From CAZCWM01 sp964622625 (GTDB lineage: Bacteria > Planctomycetota > Phycisphaerae > Phycisphaerales > Phycisphaeraceae): a stretch of DNA of 64,000 bases. Made by a program: the position numbers and the translations under genes. The stretch lies in the NCBI GenBank assembly GCA_964622625.1, contig CAZUUQ010000002.1, positions 19,216 through 83,215 on the forward strand. Reading direction: 5' to 3'. Positions 58,691-64,000 of the stretch are shown here, one piece after another. The notes below the pieces were generated by a model. It was given only the letters and a program-made list of their open reading frames with translations, was not told where the DNA came from and made no database searches. Positions within the stretch are counted from its first letter, which is position 1. Every line of letters begins with the position of its first letter.

Positions 58691-59776
58691 ATGACGACGA
58701 CGCTTACCAGCCAGCAGCGGGTTGATCGCATGTTCGCGCGGGCCGATCAGGACCGCGTTCCGCGTCACGACCATTACTGGCCCGACACGATCCGCCGCTG
58801 GAATCGCGAGGGTCTGGTCGGTGCCGATGCCGCGGCCCGCGAGTATCTGGACGGGGATCTTTGGCCGCTGTGCTCCATCTGGCCCCAGCCGTTCCCGAAG
58901 CGCGACGAGGTGATCGAGGAAGACGCCCAGACGCTGGTGAAGATCGACGCCTGGGGACAGAAGTGCCGGTGGTGGAAGCACAAGTCCGGCACGCCCGATC
59001 ACCTGGGCTGGGAGTGCGACGGCCGCGCGACCTGGGAAAATCGCTTCAAGCCGGCGATGCAGGCGTGCCCGCTGCCCTTCGCGATGGAGGACGTCCTGAA
59101 CCACGCCCGCGCCGGACGCAGCCGCGATCGCTGGGTGTATGTCACCGTAGCCGAGCCATTCGAGCAGCTTCGCCGGTTGGTGGGTGATGAGGCCATGCTC
59201 ATGGCCATGGTCGATGAGCCGGACTGGGTGCGCGACGTGGCCGCCTCGTTCACCGATGTGGAGCTGGTGCATCTGCGGCAGGTGCTCAACGCCGGGATCG
59301 CGCCCGACGGCCTGTGGATCTGGGGCGACATGGCCTACAACCACGCCACGCTCTGTTCCCCGGCCATGTACCGCGAACTGATCTGGCCGGACCACCAGCG
59401 CCTGGCCGACTTCGCCCACGCCCACGGCATGAAGGTGATCTACCACACCGACGGCGATGTCAACGGCGTCCTTGATCTGTACCTCGCGGCCGGTTTCGAT
59501 TGCCTCCAGCCGCTGGAGGCCAAGGCCGACATGGACGTACGCAAGCTGGGGCCGCGCTGTGGCGACCGCCTGGCCCTGATGGGCAACATCGACGCCCGCG
59601 TGCTGTCGACCAACGACGCCGACCGCGTCGAGGCCGAGATCGCAGCCAAGCTCGCGGCCGGCATGGCCACACGCGGCTACGCCTACCACAGCGATCACTC
59701 CGTGCCGCCGGATGTGTCGTGGAGTACGTATCGTCTCGTGGTTGACCTGCTCGACCGTTACGGGCGCTACGCATGA
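58691..59776 (+). CDS. URO-D-family methyltransferase 1
   Basis: The 361-residue TIM-barrel protein of the uroporphyrinogen decarboxylase/MtaA group has DGLWIWGDMAYNHATLCSPA, KVIYHTDGDVNGVLDL and LALMGNIDARVLSTND. Family members move methyl groups between substrate and corrinoid protein. The usual zinc His-x-Cys is His-Thr-Asp here, so metal binding may differ. It follows the corrinoid gene by 17 nt and overlaps the next gene by four bases. Substrate is unknown. Confidence 0.85.
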   Translation: MTTTLTSQQRVDRMFARADQDRVPRHDHYWPDTIRRWNREGLVGADAAAREYLDGDLWPLCSIWPQPFPKRDEVIEEDAQTLVKIDAWGQKCRWWKHKSGTPDHLGWECDGRATWENRFKPAMQACPLPFAMEDVLNHARAGRSRDRWVYVTVAEPFEQLRRLVGDEAMLMAMVDEPDWVRDVAASFTDVELVHLRQVLNAGIAPDGLWIWGDMAYNHATLCSPAMYRELIWPDHQRLADFAHAHGMKVIYHTDGDVNGVLDLYLAAGFDCLQPLEAKADMDVRKLGPRCGDRLALMGNIDARVLSTNDADRVEAEIAAKLAAGMATRGYAYHSDHSVPPDVSWSTYRLVVDLLDRYGRYA

Positions 59777-60954
59777 TCCGCCCCTGCCGCGGGAGATATG
59801 CCTTGAACCTGAAGGAACGCTTCAACGCCCAGATGCACTACCAGCCGGTCGATCGCTCGGTACTCTGGGACTTCGGGTTCTGGAAGGAGACGCTGGTGGT
59901 TTGGCACGACCAGGGCCTGCCCGCATCGATCACCGATCCCTACAACGCCTCCAAGGGTACGCAGCCCTTCTTCGGTATGGATCGGCAGTGTCACGGAGTG
60001 CTCGATACCGGTCTGAGGCCGGCGTTTGAGCAGAAGCTGATCGAAGACCGCGGAGACCACGAGGTGATCCAGCAGGCCAACGGCGTGCGGGTGCTGCGCC
60101 GGAAGTTCATGAGTTCGATCCCCCACCATGAAGGGCACATTCTCGTCGACCGCGCCAGTTGGCGCGAGCACTATAAGCCGCGCCTTGATCCGGCCGCGCC
60201 GGGGCGGCTGCCCGACAATATCCCGCACCTCGTGGCCGACGCCCGGCAGCACGGTACGGTGCTCGCCGTCAATGCCGGCAGTCTGTACGGCTGGATCCGC
60301 GACTGGATGGGGATGGAGAACCTGGCCCTGGTGGTATACGACGACCCGGCCTGGTTCGAGGAGATGGTCGCCACGGTCGCGGACTGCGTGGTGGCGACGC
60401 TGCGCGGCTACTTTGCCGCCGGCGGGCAGGCCGACGCCTGCATGATGTGGGAGGACATGTGCTACAACGCGGGGCCGCTGCTGAGCCCGCGGCACTTTGA
60501 ACACTTCCTCGTGCCGCACTACCGTCGCATCACCGATGTGCTGCAAAGCGCCGGCGTCGATGTGATCTGGGTCGACTGCGACGGCAACATCGAGCAGCTT
60601 CTTCCCCTGTGGCTGGAGGCGGGCGTCAACTGCATGTTTCCCGTTGAGATCGGCAACTGGGGGGCCGACCCGGTGAAATACCGCCGCGAATATGGCAGGG
60701 AGCTGCTGATGATGGGAGGCTTCGACAAGCACATCCTCGCGTCGGACAGGGAGGCGATCGCCGCGGAGGTGCGCCGCCTGGCCCCGCTGGTCGAGGAAGG
60801 CGGCTTCATCGGCTTCTGTGACCACCGCGTGCCGCCCGACGTGCCCCTGGCCAACTACTGCTTCTATGTGGAGCAGGTCCGTAAAATCTGGGGTCGCGGC
60901 GTGAACCTGCCGGCCATCGACCCGCGGGTGGCGCAGCTTGCGGCCGATGCGTGA
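59773..60954 (+). CDS. URO-D-family methyltransferase 2
   Basis: The 393-residue paralogue has MWEDMCYNAGPLLSPRHFEH, VIWVDCDGNIEQLLPLWLEA and LLMMGGFDKHILASDREAI. Here a Cys stands at the putative metal site (V-D-C-D-G), unlike the first paralogue. A TTG at 59803 with GGGAG upstream could be the true start; ATG 59773 overlaps the previous stop. Two unlike URO-D members may be methyltransferases for substrate and acceptor or for two substrates. Confidence 0.83.
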   Translation: MIRPCRGRYALNLKERFNAQMHYQPVDRSVLWDFGFWKETLVVWHDQGLPASITDPYNASKGTQPFFGMDRQCHGVLDTGLRPAFEQKLIEDRGDHEVIQQANGVRVLRRKFMSSIPHHEGHILVDRASWREHYKPRLDPAAPGRLPDNIPHLVADARQHGTVLAVNAGSLYGWIRDWMGMENLALVVYDDPAWFEEMVATVADCVVATLRGYFAAGGQADACMMWEDMCYNAGPLLSPRHFEHFLVPHYRRITDVLQSAGVDVIWVDCDGNIEQLLPLWLEAGVNCMFPVEIGNWGADPVKYRREYGRELLMMGGFDKHILASDREAIAAEVRRLAPLVEEGGFIGFCDHRVPPDVPLANYCFYVEQVRKIWGRGVNLPAIDPRVAQLAADA

Positions 60955-60997
60955 GGTTGTTGAAGGAGCACGCATCCACTTTCTGGAGGACGCGATC

Positions 60998-61906
60998 ATG
61001 TCGGAAGGATCACGGCTGCTGGCGGAACTGGCCGGTGGCCCGCTGCTGGCTGACGGCGGCATGGGCACGCTGCTGATGGCCGAGGGCATGACGGCCGGCG
61101 AGTCTTCCGCGCTGTGGAACGTGACGCATCCCGACATCGTGGCGGGCATCCATCGCCGTTACCGTCAGGCCGGCTGCCGCCTGATCACCACCAACACCTT
61201 TCAGGCCTGCCGTACGACGCTTGAGCCGCACGGCGCAGCCGACCGCGTGCGCGAAATCAACCTCGCCGCGGCCCGCAATGTCCGACAGGGCGGCGGGGAC
61301 GACGCCATCGTGCTGGCGGACGTCGGCCCGTTCGGCGGTTTTCTCGAACCCATGGGCGAGACCACTGAGAGCCAGCTTCAGGACATCTTCGCCGAGCAGC
61401 TCCAGGCCCTGCACGATGGCGGCGCGGACGTGGCCCTGATCGAAACGATGAGCGATCCGGGCGAACTGGCTGTCGGCGTGCGTGCGGCAAAGGCTGTGGC
61501 CAATTGGCCGGTGCTTGCGACCTACGCCTTTCAGAAGGGGGCCGACGGCAGCTTCCGCACCATGATGGGCACGACCGTGCCCGATGCCATGGACGTCGCC
61601 ATAGACGCCGGGGCCGATGTCGTCGGCGCCAACTGCGGCACGGGGCTGGAGCTGGCGGACTATCTCGCACTGGCGCGGCAACTGGTGGCGGCGGTCGGGG
61701 GACGGCGGCCTGTCATTCTGCAACCCAACGCAGGGTCGCCGCGGATCGTCGAGGGTCGCTCAGTCCATCCCGCCACGCCGCGTGACATGGCCGCGGTGGT
61801 TCAGCCGCTGCTGGATGCGGGCGTGCGCGTGATTGGCGGCTGCTGCGGCACGACACCCGATCATCTGCAGGCCATGGCCCGCGTCATGAAAGTTCCCCAC
61901 GCTTGA
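60998..61906 (+). CDS. Homocysteine S-methyltransferase
   Basis: The 302-residue barrel enzyme begins GGPLLADGGMGTLLMAEGMT and has TTNTFQACRTTLEPHG, then the zinc Cys residues in VGANCGTGLE and IGGCCGTTPDH. By family it transfers methyl to homocysteine, making methionine, from a methyl donor or corrinoid. In this operon, the corrinoid protein is a likely donor, replacing folate as in acetogen systems. ATG 60998 is chosen; a longer frame from 60938 begins in the previous gene's end. Confidence 0.9.
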   Translation: MSEGSRLLAELAGGPLLADGGMGTLLMAEGMTAGESSALWNVTHPDIVAGIHRRYRQAGCRLITTNTFQACRTTLEPHGAADRVREINLAAARNVRQGGGDDAIVLADVGPFGGFLEPMGETTESQLQDIFAEQLQALHDGGADVALIETMSDPGELAVGVRAAKAVANWPVLATYAFQKGADGSFRTMMGTTVPDAMDVAIDAGADVVGANCGTGLELADYLALARQLVAAVGGRRPVILQPNAGSPRIVEGRSVHPATPRDMAAVVQPLLDAGVRVIGGCCGTTPDHLQAMARVMKVPHA

Positions 61907-61966
61907 CGTGCCGTGGCCGGCCGTGAGAATCACGCCCCGTCGCCGCGCGGCGATGCGGAGGATCCC

Positions 61967-62872
61967 ATGGCGGCAGGCGTGGCATTGTCAGTCCTGACTG
62001 GCCTGGTGTGGACGGCCATGGCGGCGGTCTTCAGCCACATTGTTGGCGGGCGCGGCCGCGTGCTCTGGTTGCTGACGGTCAGTGGTTTGATCGCACTGGT
62101 GGGGTTTGCCGGTCTGCTGGTGCGCTGGTCGGTGGTGTGGAGCGGGCCGGTGCCGCACGGTCTGGCGCTGGCGGTGACCCAGACGGCCTCGGGGGCATTC
62201 ACGGCATTGGGCTACTTCGCCATGCAGCGGGCCATGTCACGTGGGCCGCATGGTCTTGTCTGGACAATCGGCCAGTCAGCATTGGTCATGCCGCTGCTGT
62301 TCGCCGTCATCTGGTTCGGCCAGCCGCTGCGTCCGTGGGCCGGCGGCGGCGTGCTGCTGCTGCTGATCAGTCTCGTGGTCCTGGGGCGTGTCCGCGGACA
62401 CGACGCCGACGGCACGCCGCACCACGGCGCAGCCTGGCTGGGCTGGGCCCTCCTCTGCCTGCTCATGTTCGGCGCGGCACAGACGCTTGCCTCCATGCCG
62501 TCGCAATGGCCGGACTTCATGGATATCGCACGCGTGCGGCCGGCGCTTTACGCCCTGGGCATGTTCGTCTGCTACCTCGCGGCGCTGTGGCGGCCCAATG
62601 GGCATGGCGGACGTGCGGACGTGCCGGTGCCGTGGCGCGGAGCGATGCTCCACGGCCTGCTGACCATCGCCAGTCTGCTGTGCATTTACGCCGCCCTCGA
62701 CGCCTTGGGCGCGGTGCGGCAGGCGGGCTTGATGTACCCCATCACCGTGGCCGTCAGCGTCGTTGCATTCCTGATCTACACGGCCGTGGTCCGCAAGGAG
62801 AATCCCGGACCCTGGGGTTACAGCGGCGCCGCCCTCGCCACGCTTGCCATCATCCTCATGGCCATCTCCTGA
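61967..62872 (+). CDS. DMT/EamA-type transporter
   Basis: The 301-residue membrane protein has ten hydrophobic segments in two halves (LSVLTGLVWTAMAAVFSHIV and LLTIASLLCIYAALDALGAV). GGAGGA at 61957-61962 supports ATG 61967. It ends the corrinoid operon and may import the methylated substrate or export its product. Convergent aroC lies 12 nt downstream. Confidence 0.8.
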   Translation: MAAGVALSVLTGLVWTAMAAVFSHIVGGRGRVLWLLTVSGLIALVGFAGLLVRWSVVWSGPVPHGLALAVTQTASGAFTALGYFAMQRAMSRGPHGLVWTIGQSALVMPLLFAVIWFGQPLRPWAGGGVLLLLISLVVLGRVRGHDADGTPHHGAAWLGWALLCLLMFGAAQTLASMPSQWPDFMDIARVRPALYALGMFVCYLAALWRPNGHGGRADVPVPWRGAMLHGLLTIASLLCIYAALDALGAVRQAGLMYPITVAVSVVAFLIYTAVVRKENPGPWGYSGAALATLAIILMAIS

Positions 62873-62884
62873 CGGCCGCACACT

Positions 62885-63973
62885 TCACCGGCCGCACTGC
62901 GCCTGCTGGCGCAGATAGTGATCCGCCAGCGTGATCGCCAGCATCGCCTCGCCCATCGGCACAAAACGCGGCAGCAGACAGGGATCGTGGCGGCCTTTGG
63001 TGGCGATGGTCGTCGGCTCACCGCGGCTGGTCACGGTCCGCTGCTCGCGCGGCAGCGAACTGGTCGGCTTGACCGCGCAGCGCAGCACGATCGGCATGCC
63101 CGAGCTGATGCCGCCGAGCATCCCGCCGTGCCGGTTGCTCTCGGTCACGATGCGGCCGTCGCACGTGGCGAAGAGATCATTGTTGGCGCTGCCGCGACTG
63201 GCGGCGACGTCGAAACCGGCGCCGAAAGCCACGCCCAGCACGGCCGGCAGGCTGAACATCGCCTTGCCGATGTCGGCCCGCAGCTTGTCGAACACCGGTT
63301 CGCCCCAGCCGGCCGGCACGCCCGTCGCCACCAGCTCCGCCACGCCGCCGATCGAATCCTGCTCACGCCGCACCTGCTCAATCAGCTCGGCCATGCGGGC
63401 CGCGGCCGAGGCATCGGGGCAGCGCACAGGGTTGGCCTCGACCTGCTCGAGCGTCACGGCCGCGGGGTCGGCGATGTCGGCCATGATGTCGCCGATCTGC
63501 TTCACGTACCCGACGATGCGCACACCGCAGCGTTGCTTGAGCAGTTTCTTGGCGATCGCCCCCGCCGCGACCCGCGCCGCCGTCTCCCGCGCCGATGAGC
63601 GCCCGCCGCCGCGATAATCGCGCAGGCCGTACTTGGCGTCGAACGTGTAGTCCGCATGGCCGGGACGGTACTTCTCGCGAATCTCGCTGTAGTCGCCGCT
63701 GCGCTGATCCGTGTTCTCGAACACGATCGCCAGCGACGTGCCGGTGGTCACGCCGTCGAACACGCCCGACAGAATCCGCGGCTCGTCAGCCTCCTGACGC
63801 TGCGTGGTCAGTTTGCTCTGTCCGGGTCGGCGGCGCTGCAGGTCCGGCCGCAGATCATCCTCCGACAGCTCCAGCCCCGGCGGCAGGCCGTCAATGATGA
63901 CCACCTGCCCCGGCCCGTGGCTTTCACCGGCCGTGGTCACGCGAAACAGCAGTCCGAAACTGTTGCCGGGCAT
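62885..63973 (-). CDS. aroC: Chorismate synthase
   Basis: The 362-residue FMN enzyme makes chorismate for aromatic amino acids. Signatures: LFRVTTAGESHGPGQVVIID, RRRPGQSKLTTQRQEADEPR, YRPGHADYTFDAKYGLRDYR followed by GGGRSSARETAARVAAG, and late SRGSANNDLF and NRHGGMLGGISSGMPIVLRC. Length is normal. The start at 63973 is near the window end but complete. Confidence 0.96.
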   Translation of the reverse strand: MPGNSFGLLFRVTTAGESHGPGQVVIIDGLPPGLELSEDDLRPDLQRRRPGQSKLTTQRQEADEPRILSGVFDGVTTGTSLAIVFENTDQRSGDYSEIREKYRPGHADYTFDAKYGLRDYRGGGRSSARETAARVAAGAIAKKLLKQRCGVRIVGYVKQIGDIMADIADPAAVTLEQVEANPVRCPDASAAARMAELIEQVRREQDSIGGVAELVATGVPAGWGEPVFDKLRADIGKAMFSLPAVLGVAFGAGFDVAASRGSANNDLFATCDGRIVTESNRHGGMLGGISSGMPIVLRCAVKPTSSLPREQRTVTSRGEPTTIATKGRHDPCLLPRFVPMGEAMLAITLADHYLRQQAQCGR

Positions 63974-64000
63974 GATGCCGGGATTGTAACAGGCGGCCGC

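Overview
The window is GC-rich bacterial chromosome, almost fully coding, with two 100-N scaffold gaps. Its gene content points to the phylum Planctomycetota, most likely class Phycisphaerae: an exosortase with a separate EpsI-like partner, a giant secreted dockerin/choice-of-anchor-D protein, very large PQQ-propeller and TPR proteins, and an IF3 with a Pro/Ala-rich tail. This placement is inferred from gene content, not from a marker-gene search. No phage, insertion sequence, CRISPR array or rRNA was seen. One tRNA, tRNA-Leu(CAA), is present.

Layout. 1-4.2 kb (+): the end of an FAD-dependent oxidoreductase, a ThuA-like protein, a glucuronokinase-like GHMP kinase and GalU (sugar and sugar-acid activation). 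4.26 kb: tRNA-Leu. 4.4-13.5 kb (-): GT4 and GT9 glycosyltransferases, a frameshifted Cys-rich copper-storage-like gene, a GmhB-like HAD phosphatase fused to a membrane tail, gmk, pyrB, pyrR, asd and a PfkB sugar kinase. 13.6-21 kb (+): a 1476-residue PQQ/propeller protein, infC, a small protein kinase and a dihydrouridine synthase. 21-34.5 kb (-): a polysaccharide and exosortase locus. It holds a GT2 with a membrane partner, then a tightly coupled run of WecG-type GT26, a nucleotidyltransferase-like protein, exosortase, EpsI-like protein, chain-length regulator/BY-kinase, polyprenyl-phosphate sugar transferase and a 1401-residue TPR protein. 34.9-42.4 kb (+): a 1553-residue secreted protein (dockerin, five choice-of-anchor-D repeats, glycosidase-like C-terminus), a Wzx-like flippase and a sulfotransferase. 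42.4-48.1 kb (-): dxs, a polyprenyl synthase, murG and ftsW. 48.2-55.3 kb: an MFS carrier with a TIM-barrel-like protein, purE, an orphan ABC ATPase, an M42-type peptidase, an Eis-like GNAT and a GcvR-like ACT protein. 55.4-62.9 kb: a divergent corrinoid methyltransferase system. 62.9-64 kb (-): aroC.

How the genes work together. GalU and the GHMP kinase supply UDP-sugars. The sugar transferase, WecG, GT2, flippase and chain-length kinase would assemble and export an exopolysaccharide, while exosortase and EpsI process surface proteins. The most unusual feature is a tandem 24-residue MshEN (cyclic-di-GMP-binding type) module inserted inside the kinase domain of the chain-length regulator. The second notable system is the corrinoid divergon: a RamA-like reductive activator and a DUF1638 protein face a corrinoid protein, two URO-D-family methyltransferases, a homocysteine methyltransferase and a permease. 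Together these suggest corrinoid-dependent demethylation of an unknown methylated compound with homocysteine as acceptor.

Both N gaps are flanked by identical 55-bp sequences, so they are probably scaffolding artefacts. Removing the gap plus one repeat restores an open flippase gene. Several genes without a Shine-Dalgarno have a promoter-like -10 hexamer 6-9 nt before the ATG, suggesting leaderless transcripts.
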